11,675 nt of DNA from Chloroflexota bacterium (lineage in GTDB: Bacteria > Chloroflexota > Anaerolineae > B4-G1), in NCBI GenBank assembly GCA_003648085.1, contig QMOC01000022.1:1-11675 (forward strand), read 5' to 3'. The translations under genes and the position numbers were made by a program. Under the pieces are notes generated by a model. That model made no database searches. It was not told the origin of the DNA and worked only from the letters and a program-made list of their open reading frames with translations. Below, in pieces: positions 1 to 5,927 of this stretch; the first letter of the stretch is position 1; every line of letters starts with the position of its first letter.

Positions 1-45
1 AGATTTCAAATCTCCAGATTTCAAATCTCCAGTTCTCGAATCTCC
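1..45. repeat. 15-bp tandem repeat, three units
   Basis: Two identical units AGATTTCAAATCTCC lie at 1-15 and 16-30, followed by a diverged unit AGTTCTCGAATCTCC at 31-45. Each perfect unit contains the near-palindrome AGATTT-C-AAATCT. The array may continue beyond the left edge of the window. It overlaps the 3' end of the minus-strand tsaC-like gene, whose stop codon is at 21-23, so the repeat supplies that protein's last residues. Confidence 0.85.
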
Positions 46-674
46 CTGATTGGGCCAATGACGGCACGTAAGGCTGCTGCGGGAACAGCGCCGTACCGCC
101 GCAACAGGGGGGGTGAGACGGTACAATCGAGAATAGTGGACGGAATGCCTCCCCGGCAGGGGCCGCCGTCGAGGATCAGGTCTATCCGATCCCCCAGTTG
201 CTCCCTCACTTCCTGGGCGATAATGGAATTGAGTTGCCCCGAGATATTGGCGCTGGTGACCGCCAGCACGCCGCCCGCCTCCCGAATGAGGTCACGGGTC
301 AACAACAGATCGGGCACACGCACGGCCACAGTGTGGCCGGGGCTGACCACATCGGGCACTATCTCGGTCTTGAAGAGCACCAACGTCAACCCGCCAGGCC
401 AGAAGCGGGTGGTCAACCGTTTGAACCGGGGCGGGAGTACGGCGACACGGCCTAACTGGTCGGCATCGGAGAGGAGGAGCGGAATGGGCCTGTCGGACGG
501 GCGCTGCTTGGTTTGATACAACCGAGCCACGGCATCCTTATCCCACGGCAGCGCCCCTAGGCCATAGACGGTATCGGTAGGGAAGGCAACCAGCCCCCCC
601 GCCCTCAACACCTCGACGGCACGACGCTGCGCATTCTCGCTACCTGCGTGGATAAGTTCAGCCTTCATCTGCAT
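21..674 (-). CDS. tsaC: L-threonylcarbamoyladenylate synthase (YrdC/Sua5 family)
   Basis: This cytoplasmic enzyme makes threonylcarbamoyl-AMP from threonine, bicarbonate and ATP, the first step of t6A formation at position 37 of ANN-decoding tRNAs. The 217-residue product is a single YrdC domain without the extra C-terminal Sua5 domain. Family motifs are visible: FPTDTVYGLGA (31-41), the KQRPSDRPIPLLL nucleotide-binding stretch, FWPGGLTLVL, VAVRVPD, VTSANISG and the late GGIPSTILD segment. Two in-frame ATGs, at 674 and 668, are only six bases apart. Neither has a clear Shine-Dalgarno, so the start is uncertain by two residues. The last residues (IREIRELEI) come from a 15-bp tandem repeat and are probably not functional. 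The gene is alone on the minus strand. The family assignment is firm; the tsaC name is by family function. Confidence 0.93.
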   Translation of the reverse strand: MQMKAELIHAGSENAQRRAVEVLRAGGLVAFPTDTVYGLGALPWDKDAVARLYQTKQRPSDRPIPLLLSDADQLGRVAVLPPRFKRLTTRFWPGGLTLVLFKTEIVPDVVSPGHTVAVRVPDLLLTRDLIREAGGVLAVTSANISGQLNSIIAQEVREQLGDRIDLILDGGPCRGGIPSTILDCTVSPPLLRRYGAVPAAALRAVIGPIREIRELEI

Positions 675-700
675 CAGTCCGTATCAGTCTGCATCAGCCC
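671..700. repeat. 10-bp tandem repeat, three units, at the tsaC start
   Basis: Three adjacent decamers, GCATCAGTCC (671-680), GTATCAGTCT (681-690) and GCATCAGCCC (691-700), share the core ATCAG. The first ATG of the minus-strand gene (674-672) falls inside the first unit. The ten-base period is close to one DNA turn. The array could therefore be a phased protein-binding site or a simple minisatellite; nothing in the sequence decides between these. Confidence 0.7.
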
Positions 701-772
701 GGACAATGTACGCGACCGCCGCGAGCGCATGGTCGCCAGTGACGCTCAGAGCGCCACATGCTCTCTTGCGTG

Positions 773-788
773 TCACACATTAGTGTGA
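773..788. promoter_or_regulatory. Perfect 6-bp dyad, candidate operator
   Basis: TCACAC-ATTA-GTGTGA is a perfect inverted repeat with a 4-base spacer. On the minus strand it begins two bases after a TATACT -10 box, so it would cover the transcription start of the tsaC-like gene. A weak plus-strand -10-like TATAAC (792-797) also lies next to it. That is the position expected of an operator that blocks initiation. The binding protein cannot be named from sequence. Confidence 0.5.
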
Positions 789-789
789 T

Positions 790-818
790 AGTATAACACG
801 GCTCACTGCCATGGTCAA
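790..818 (-). promoter_or_regulatory. Sigma-70-type promoter for the tsaC-like gene
   Basis: On the minus strand, TTGACC (818-813) is followed after exactly 17 bases by TATACT (795-790). Each box matches the consensus at five of six positions. Transcription would start near 783 and give a leader of about 110 bases before the first ATG at 674. The leader would carry the dyad at 773-788 and the decamer repeats at 671-700. Confidence 0.6.
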
Positions 819-840
819 CTGAGGTATCCGAATTTTTCGG

Positions 841-890
841 CCTGGCGACCGAAGTCGCGGCTACTGTCCGCAAAGCCTGCCTTCGCCAGG
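841..890. repeat. Palindromic intergenic repeat (CGACYGAAGTCG family), copy 1
   Basis: An outer inverted pair, CCTGGCGA (841-848) and TCGCCAGG (883-890), encloses an inner hairpin GCGAC-CGAA-GTCGC (845-858); the two stems share bases and are alternatives. The core CGACCGAAGTCG is followed by GGCTACTG and then CAAAG. The second copy at 2596-2611 has the same order: CGACTGAAGTCG, then TACTACG, then CAAAA. A small hairpin CCGAA-TTT-TTCGG lies just upstream at 828-840. The element sits in the leader of the DUF299 gene. Confidence 0.6.
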
Positions 891-920
891 TGAGCCACCG
901 AGTTGCAAGGGATAAGAGAA

Positions 921-1709
921 ATGAACCGTGTCTTCGTAGTGTCCGATGGTACCGGAGTGACGGCCGAGCAGGTTCTGAACGCGGCCCTGACGCAGTTTGA
1001 GGGCGCAGAGGTGAAGGTCGAGCGCCGACCGGGGGTGCGCACCGACGAGCAAGTGCAGCAGGTGGTGCTGGAGGCGGCTCAGGCCAGCGGCTTCATCGTG
1101 CACACGCTGGTCTCAGACCAACTGCGGGAGGTGATGTTGCGTACCGGTCGGCAACACAACGTCGAGACGATTGACCTGATGGGGCCACTATTGGCGCGGC
1201 TCTCCTGGCAGTTGTCCACCTCGCCGGCCGAGAAGCCAGGCCTCTTCCGTCAGTTGAACGAGGAGTATTTCCGCCGCATCGAGGCGATGGAGTTCGCGTT
1301 GCACCACGACGACGGTCGCCGCGTTCACGAACTTCCCCAGGCGGAAATCGTGCTGGTGGGCGTCTCGCGCACCTTCAAGACCCCACTCAGCATCTACCTG
1401 GCGTTTAAGGGTTGGTTCGTCGCCAACGTACCCATTGTGCTGGAAGTAAAGCCACCGTCGGTCCTGTTCGATCTGCTCCCTGGTCGCGTCTTTGGGCTCA
1501 CGATTAACCCTGTGCGGCTGGCAGAATTGCGGCGCGTGCGACAGGAGCACCTGAGCGGAGCCACGGGTGAGTATGCCGACCCCGATTTCGTGCGTCGCGA
1601 AGTGGAATACGCACTGAGCATCTTCCGCAGCCAGCGTGAGTGGCCCGTCGTTGACGTGACCGATAAGCCCATCGAGGAAATCGCCTCTGAGATTCTGGCT
1701 CTCTTATGA
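921..1709 (+). CDS. DUF299 kinase/pyrophosphorylase (PPDK or PEP synthase regulator)
   Basis: Proteins of this family (PF03618) both inactivate and reactivate pyruvate phosphate dikinase or PEP synthase. They add phosphate from ADP to a regulatory threonine and remove it by phosphorolysis, so they control the pyruvate-PEP interconversion in the cytoplasm. The 262-residue protein shows the N-terminal VSDGTGVTAE (7-16), the P-loop-like GVSRTFKTPLS (147-157) with the following SIYLAFKGW and VANVPIV, then GLTINPVRL, and a C-terminal VDVTDKPIEEIA. I chose ATG 921 because the protein then begins with the conserved VFVVSDGTG; a TTG at 903 would add six residues. The dikinase target is not in this window, so the choice between ydiA/ppsR-like and PDRP-like cannot be made. 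The end overlaps the next gene by ATGA, implying coupled translation. Confidence 0.93.
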   Translation: MNRVFVVSDGTGVTAEQVLNAALTQFEGAEVKVERRPGVRTDEQVQQVVLEAAQASGFIVHTLVSDQLREVMLRTGRQHNVETIDLMGPLLARLSWQLSTSPAEKPGLFRQLNEEYFRRIEAMEFALHHDDGRRVHELPQAEIVLVGVSRTFKTPLSIYLAFKGWFVANVPIVLEVKPPSVLFDLLPGRVFGLTINPVRLAELRRVRQEHLSGATGEYADPDFVRREVEYALSIFRSQREWPVVDVTDKPIEEIASEILALL

Positions 1710-2503
1710 CTACCTACCCTCGTCCATCCCATATCTTCCCTGGCTACGTCCTCGACCTGGATGGCACCGTCTACCTGGGCGATGCGCTTCTTCCAGGGGC
1801 CAAAGGCACAGTCGAGGCACTGCGAGCGGCCGGCTCCCGGGTCGTCTTTCTCAGCAACAAGCCGTTGCAGACCCGCGCCGACTACGCCGCCAAACTGACC
1901 CGCCTGGGCGTCCCCACCTCGCCCGATGAGGTCATCAACTCCTCCTGGGTATTGGCCCGCTGGTTACAGGACGAGGCCCCCGGCGCTGCGCTCTTCGTGA
2001 TCGGCGAACAGCCGCTGCTTGCGGAACTGCGCGCGGCCGGCTTCCGCCTGACCGAGCAGCCCGGCGAGATCCAGTTCGTCGTCGCCTCTTTCGACCGCAC
2101 CTTCAACTACCGCAAACTCCAGATCGCCTTCGACGCCATCCGCGCCGGGGCGCGCCTCATCGCCACCAACGCCGACCGCTACTGCCCCACCCCCGAAGGC
2201 GGCCTCCCCGACGCAGCGGCGGTCATCGGCGCGATCGAGGGCTGCACCGGCAAACAGGTCGAGGTCGTCGTCGGCAAGCCCTCGCCCATCACCGCCCGCG
2301 CTATCCTCGCCCGCTTGCAACTTCCGGCCTCTGAGTGCATCATCGTCGGCGACCGACTGGAGACGGACATCCATATGGGCCGGGAAGTCGGGATGGCGAC
2401 CGCCGTCGTCCTCACCGGCGTCACCACGCCCGCAAGCCTGGCCGCTTCCGATATCCAACCCGACTATGTGCTCCACAGCCTCGACGAATTGTTGCCACCT
2501 TGA
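1706..2503 (+). CDS. HAD-IIA family sugar-phosphatase-like hydrolase
   Basis: This is a probable cytoplasmic phosphatase of the NagD/4-nitrophenylphosphatase group (HAD subfamily IIA). The 265 residues carry all four HAD motifs: DLDGT with nucleophile Asp17 and acid/base Asp19, Ser50 in VVFLSNKP, Lys191 in VVGKPSP, and Asp216/Asp221 in VGDRLETDI. The C2-type cap lies between motifs II and III, with TNADRYCPT typical of the group. The substrate cannot be predicted; known members act on sugar phosphates, phosphoglycolate, pyridoxal phosphate or nucleotides. It shares ATGA with the upstream DUF299 gene, so the two are co-translated. Whether they share a pathway in central carbon metabolism is only suggested by position. 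Its third codon positions are very rich in C, more so than its neighbours. Confidence 0.92.
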   Translation: MTTYPRPSHIFPGYVLDLDGTVYLGDALLPGAKGTVEALRAAGSRVVFLSNKPLQTRADYAAKLTRLGVPTSPDEVINSSWVLARWLQDEAPGAALFVIGEQPLLAELRAAGFRLTEQPGEIQFVVASFDRTFNYRKLQIAFDAIRAGARLIATNADRYCPTPEGGLPDAAAVIGAIEGCTGKQVEVVVGKPSPITARAILARLQLPASECIIVGDRLETDIHMGREVGMATAVVLTGVTTPASLAASDIQPDYVLHSLDELLPP

Positions 2504-2528
2504 CTTTTACTCCTCTCTGCTGTATCCT
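2500..2528 (+). promoter_or_regulatory. Sigma-70-type promoter for the kinase-CpXC pair
   Basis: TTGACT (2500-2505) and TATCCT (2523-2528) are separated by exactly 17 bases. The -35 box overlaps the TGA stop (2501-2503) of the HAD gene. Transcription would start near 2535. This leaves a leader of about 125 bases before ATG 2662 that contains the repeat at 2596-2611. Confidence 0.55.
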
Positions 2529-2560
2529 TACTGAAGTCTGGCGAATTTTGGAGCCCCCAC

Positions 2561-2571
2561 GTTTACGGTGT
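2561..2571 (+). repeat. GTTTRCGGTGY 11-mer, copy 1
   Basis: GTTTACGGTGT occurs here, as GTTTGCGGTGT at 6191-6201, and inverted at 6268-6278. The last two are arms of the MITE-like element, so this single copy may be the remnant of a related element. Confidence 0.45.
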
Positions 2572-2595
2572 GACGGCTGCTCTGACCTCGCTTTG

Positions 2596-2611
2596 AACGA
2601 CTGAAGTCGTT
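2596..2611. repeat. Palindromic intergenic repeat (CGACYGAAGTCG family), copy 2
   Basis: AACGACT-GA-AGTCGTT is a perfect 7-bp inverted repeat with a two-base centre. It is followed by ACTACGAGCAAAA, which parallels the bases after the copy at 841-890. It has no T-run after it, so it is not a canonical terminator. It lies in the leader of the histidine kinase. Confidence 0.65.
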
Positions 2612-2661
2612 ACTACGAGCAAAATCGCCGGTGTCCAGACTTATTGCAGGCTGCTATTGAG

Positions 2662-4227
2662 ATGCTGACTGACTATCGCGTTCGACAGCGGGAATACCTT
2701 TTGGAGATCAGCCGGGCTCTCACAGCGCAACTCAACCTGGACGAGTTGCTCCACATGGTGCTGGAAGCAGCAACGAAGATGATGGCAGGACAGGCTGGCC
2801 TCATCGCCCTGCGTAGCCCCAACGGAAGTTTCACCATCCGTGCCAGCCACGGCCTGCCCCGGGCGTTAGTACCTTACTTCGAGCCGTTGCTGACGGACAT
2901 CCCCGATGACGCTGATCGCACCCGCTTCCACATCCCCGGCCTAGCAGACAAACTGGGACGGGTTGTGGCAGGGCTGGGACTGCGTCTGCAACAGGTGGTG
3001 GCGCTGCCGATGTCCATCAAGCGGGAACTGATCGGCGTGCTGTACGTCTTTCGTGCCTACGGAACCCGCTTCACCGCCGATGACCGCCAGATTCTCGCCA
3101 GTTTCGCCGACCAGGCCGCCATCGCAGTGCACAACGCCCAACTCTACGAGCGTCTCTCCCAGGAGAAGCGCCGGCTTGATGCCATCCTGGAGTATAGCGC
3201 CGATGGGGTAATGATCCTCGATTCGGCCCACCGCATCGTCGTCTTCAACCGTGCGCTGGCACAATTGAGCGGCTGGTCGGCGGCTGAAGCGCTGGGCCGC
3301 CACCACGACGAAGTCATCCGCTGGGCACGCCTGGAAACACACCAGGACCTGAAAAGCGCGGTCGCCGGCGGCTGGCCACTGCCATCGGCCCGGCCGCTTT
3401 ATGTTGAGGGCGACCTGCGTCGGCGAGGCGGAGGAACTATCGGCGTCGGTATCACCTACGCGCCGCTTTTCGACCGCGATGGGCGTCTGGTCAATCTCAT
3501 CGCCAACGTGCGTGACATCACGCGCTTCCGGGAGGCGGACGAGATCAAGTCCACTTTCATCTCCGTGATCTCCCACGAACTCAAGACCCCCGTCGCTTTA
3601 ATCAAGGGTTATGCCGACACCCTGCTGCGCGAGGACGCCCGCTGGGATGCTGAAACGATGCGCGAGAGCCTGATGGTCATTGCAGAGGAAGCCGATCGTC
3701 TGAACCAACTGATTGACAACCTGCTCGATGCCTCGCGACTCCAGGCAGGGGCATTGCCGCTGGAAATGGATCAGGTAGCACTCGACGCGCTGGCCGAGCG
3801 CGTGGCCCGTCATTTCCGCACGCAGACCGAAATTCACGAGATCGTTGTCAACTTCCCCCCGGATTTCCCGGTCGTTGAGGGAGATGAGGAGCGGCTGGAG
3901 CAGGTTCTAAACAATCTGGTATCCAATGCCATAAAATATTCTCCCAAAGGTGGCCGTATCGAGATCAGTGGCCGCGCGTTGCCCAACGAAGTAGTTATCA
4001 CCGTATCCGACCAGGGAGTGGGTATCCCGTTCGAGGAGCAGCCCCGTGTCTTCGAGCGTTTCTTTCGCGGAGCGCGGGAGCGTCACCAACGTACACCTGG
4101 GGCTGGCCTGGGGCTGTACTTGGTCAAGGCTATCGTTGAAGCCCACGACGGGCGTATCTGGGTCGAGAGCAACCCCGGAGAGGGGGCCGCCTTCTCGTTC
4201 ACCATCCCACGCCGACAAACTTCTTGA
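2662..4227 (+). CDS. Soluble GAF-PAS sensor histidine kinase
   Basis: This cytoplasmic sensor kinase should autophosphorylate on His305 and pass the phosphate to an unidentified response regulator. Order of domains in the 521-residue product: GAF (about 15-165), PAS (about 174-290, starting at AILEYSADGVMILD), HisKA with the H-box FISVISHELKTP, and HATPase_c with N-box NNLVSNA (Asn422), DQGVGIP (Asp450), a short F-box VFERFFRG and GAGLGLYLVK. No membrane segment or signal peptide is seen, so the stimulus is probably internal, bound by GAF or PAS. A TTG at 2644 would add six residues, but ATG 2662 is the first ATG in frame; no strong Shine-Dalgarno decides between them. No response regulator lies in the window. 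The next gene starts 16 bases downstream, so both are likely co-transcribed. Confidence 0.93.
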   Translation: MLTDYRVRQREYLLEISRALTAQLNLDELLHMVLEAATKMMAGQAGLIALRSPNGSFTIRASHGLPRALVPYFEPLLTDIPDDADRTRFHIPGLADKLGRVVAGLGLRLQQVVALPMSIKRELIGVLYVFRAYGTRFTADDRQILASFADQAAIAVHNAQLYERLSQEKRRLDAILEYSADGVMILDSAHRIVVFNRALAQLSGWSAAEALGRHHDEVIRWARLETHQDLKSAVAGGWPLPSARPLYVEGDLRRRGGGTIGVGITYAPLFDRDGRLVNLIANVRDITRFREADEIKSTFISVISHELKTPVALIKGYADTLLREDARWDAETMRESLMVIAEEADRLNQLIDNLLDASRLQAGALPLEMDQVALDALAERVARHFRTQTEIHEIVVNFPPDFPVVEGDEERLEQVLNNLVSNAIKYSPKGGRIEISGRALPNEVVITVSDQGVGIPFEEQPRVFERFFRGARERHQRTPGAGLGLYLVKAIVEAHDGRIWVESNPGEGAAFSFTIPRRQTS

Positions 4228-4243
4228 TTGAAAGGAAACCGTT

Positions 4244-5569
4244 ATGCCTCAAATAATGCTTGCCCATGTAACTTGTCCCAACTGCCGCAATCCGTTTCAG
4301 ACCCCCGTGGAGCAAATCCTGGACGTTAGAGCCGACCCCAGTGCCAAAATGCGGGTGCTCAACGGCCTGGTCAATATGGCCGTCTGTCCCCATTGCGGAA
4401 TGCGCGGGGCGCTTAGAATTCCCTTTCTCTACCACGACCCCGACAAAGAACTGGCGTTGGTTTACATGCCGGTGGAGGCCGGTCGGAATGACCTTGAACG
4501 TCAGCAGGCCATCGGCAAGTTCACCAGCACAGTAATGAACAGCCTCCCTCCTGAAGAACGCAAGGCGTATTTGCTCCAGCCCCAGGTCTTCCTCACGTTA
4601 GAGAACCTGACAAACAAAATCCTCGAGGCGGATGGCGTCACGCCGGAGATGATTGAAGAGCAGAAGGCTAGGGTAGAACTGCTGCAGCGGATGCTCGACG
4701 CCACCTCCGACGAGGCGCTGGAAGCGATAATCAGGGAAAACGACGCATCTATTGACGCCGATTTCTTCCGCTTGCTGACTATGAACGTGGAGATCGCGCA
4801 AGCCACAGGACGGGCAACCGACGTACAGCGGTTCCTGGCGCTGCGCGACAAGTTGCTGGAACTGAGTAGTGAAGGACAAGCGGCCAGGGCACGGCGCGAA
4901 ATGCTGGAAGCCCTGCGTGCCGAGCCAACCCGCGATAAACTACTGGACCTCCTCATCCAGGCCTCCGACGAGCGCACGCGCGAGTTACTGGTCACCTTTG
5001 GCCGCCCATTGATAGACTATCCCTTTTTCCAGGCCCTCACAGCCCGCATCGAGGCGGCACCCGACGCAGCCGAGCGGGAGCGGCTGAAGGCTCTGCGGAA
5101 GGAGATCTTGGCCATCCGGGATCGGCTCGATGAGGCAACCCGCGCGCTGTACGAAGCACGTGCTGCGCTTCTGCGCGATTTGATGCTGAGCGACGATCCT
5201 GAAAGACTGGCCCGGCGCCGCTTCTTAGAACTGGACGACGCCTTCTTCAACGTGCTGGCAGCCAACCTGGAGGAGGCACGTACGGCCGGTGACGAGCAAA
5301 CCGTTCAGGCTTTACAATCCGTCTGGAACATGATACTGCGTCTGACCGAGGAAGCCATTCCACCGGAGTTGCGGCTGTTCAACCGGCTGATGGCTGCCGA
5401 AGATGAGGCGGAAATCGAGAAACTGCTGGAGGCAAACCGCGATCTGGTGACGGATCGGCTGGTGCGGTTTATGGAAGAGACAGAGGCTAACCTGCGCGAG
5501 GAGGGCGCGTTGGAGTCTGCCGATCACCTGGCATTGGTGATGGAGAAGGCGAAAGAGACAGTGGCGTAA
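4244..5569 (+). CDS. CpXC-domain protein with repeated helical tail
   Basis: The first 100 or so residues match the CpXC domain. CPNC (11-14) and CPHCG (48-52) would bind one zinc ion, and IPFLYHDPDKE follows in the usual place. The function of this domain is unknown. The remainder (about 120-441) is highly charged and helical, with four similar units. They begin at IDADFF (170), IDYPFF (257), LDDAFF (330) and a degenerate VTDRLV (402), spaced 87, 73 and 72 residues apart. Each continues as a hydrophobic helix with Glu-Ala runs and then a second helix. This looks like an alpha-solenoid protein-binding tail. AAGGA (4232-4236) sits seven bases before ATG 4244. It follows the histidine kinase by 16 bases. 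No signal peptide or membrane segment is seen. Confidence 0.85.
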   Translation: MPQIMLAHVTCPNCRNPFQTPVEQILDVRADPSAKMRVLNGLVNMAVCPHCGMRGALRIPFLYHDPDKELALVYMPVEAGRNDLERQQAIGKFTSTVMNSLPPEERKAYLLQPQVFLTLENLTNKILEADGVTPEMIEEQKARVELLQRMLDATSDEALEAIIRENDASIDADFFRLLTMNVEIAQATGRATDVQRFLALRDKLLELSSEGQAARARREMLEALRAEPTRDKLLDLLIQASDERTRELLVTFGRPLIDYPFFQALTARIEAAPDAAERERLKALRKEILAIRDRLDEATRALYEARAALLRDLMLSDDPERLARRRFLELDDAFFNVLAANLEEARTAGDEQTVQALQSVWNMILRLTEEAIPPELRLFNRLMAAEDEAEIEKLLEANRDLVTDRLVRFMEETEANLREEGALESADHLALVMEKAKETVA

Positions 5570-5615
5570 GTGGCTGTCGCCTGATGCTCGCACGTCCACC
5601 GTTCAAAATCGCAAC

Positions 5616-5643
5616 TTGACAAGCCTGGGCTCTGTGGTATACT
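5616..5643 (+). promoter_or_regulatory. Strong sigma-70 promoter of the zinc-ribbon/repressor block
   Basis: A perfect TTGACA (5616-5621) is followed after 16 bases by TATACT (5638-5643). A TG one base upstream of the -10 (5635-5636) makes it an extended -10 element. It is the best promoter in the window. Transcription should begin near 5650, about 26 bases before the zinc-ribbon start codon. Confidence 0.75.
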
Positions 5644-5676
5644 GTACCCCAGTATTGTATCGAGGGGGTGAGTATA
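5638..5676. promoter_or_regulatory. Long imperfect dyad, candidate CsoR/CstR-type operator
   Basis: The left arm TATACTGTACCCC (5638-5650) and right arm GGGGGTGAGTATA (5664-5676) are complementary at 10 of 13 positions across a 13-base spacer. The left arm holds the -10 box and TACCCC. The right arm holds the G-run that also serves as ribosome binding site. CsoR-family operators contain TACCC and GGGTA half-sites, usually with a shorter spacer. The family's own gene lies second in this transcript, so autoregulation is a reasonable inference. Confidence 0.45.
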
Positions 5677-5876
5677 TGCCTGTTTACGAGTACTGCTGTA
5701 CCGAATGTGGTGAGAGATTTGAGTTATTCGTGCGCTCGGCCGCTCAACAGATCGCTCCCACCTGCCCCAGGTGCGGAAGCCCTAAAGTGCAGAAGGCTAT
5801 CTCACTATTTGGGGTTGGCGGGACGGGCGGTAGGAGCAAGACAAGCACCGCCTCCTGCGGTCCAAGCCCCGTCTGA
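5676..5876 (+). CDS. FmdB/regulatory-protein-type zinc ribbon
   Basis: This is a small zinc-ribbon protein of 66 residues. The N-terminus MPVYEYCCTECGERFEL and the Cys pairs CTEC (8-11) and CPRC (30-33) are diagnostic of the FmdB family. The C-terminus is a Gly/Ser/Thr-rich, probably disordered tail. The family is named after a formamidase operon regulator of Methylophilus, but its general role is unknown. The start at 5676 is chosen because MPVYEY is the family start and GAGGGGGTGA (5662-5671) precedes it. An in-frame upstream ATG at 5616 would put 20 coding residues over the promoter and is rejected. It is the first gene of a likely transcript with the repressor gene 51 bases downstream. 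Confidence 0.9.
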   Translation: MPVYEYCCTECGERFELFVRSAAQQIAPTCPRCGSPKVQKAISLFGVGGTGGRSKTSTASCGPSPV

Positions 5877-5890
5877 GCGGTGCGTCGCTA

Positions 5891-5907
5891 GGAGGCCGTG
5901 AGCCTCC
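5891..5907. repeat. Hairpin between zinc-ribbon and repressor genes
   Basis: GGAGGC-CGTGA-GCCTCC is a perfect 6-bp stem with a 5-base loop. No T-run follows, and the Shine-Dalgarno of the next gene (about 5912-5920) lies just outside it. It may be an mRNA processing or stabilising structure, or a small palindromic repeat. It is not a convincing terminator. Confidence 0.45.
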
Positions 5908-5927
5908 GGTAAGGGGAAGGAAGAAGA

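Noticed and set aside
1..45. CRISPR-like short repeats
   Set aside because: The 15-bp units are directly adjacent without spacers, so this is a tandem repeat.
773..788. CRP/FNR-type binding site
   Set aside because: CRP sites read TGTGA-N6-TCACA; here the half-sites are in the opposite order, so I keep it only as an unnamed dyad.
2596..2611. Rho-independent terminator after the HAD gene
   Set aside because: The hairpin is not followed by a T-run and belongs to a palindromic repeat family with another copy at 841-890.
2941..3576. Minus-strand open frame of 211 codons opposite the histidine kinase
   Set aside because: It is antisense to intact GAF and PAS domains and shows no domain of its own.
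5616..5675. N-terminal extension of the zinc-ribbon protein from an ATG at 5616
   Set aside because: The extra codons cover a near-consensus promoter, and the family start MPVYEY has its own strong ribosome binding site at 5662-5671.
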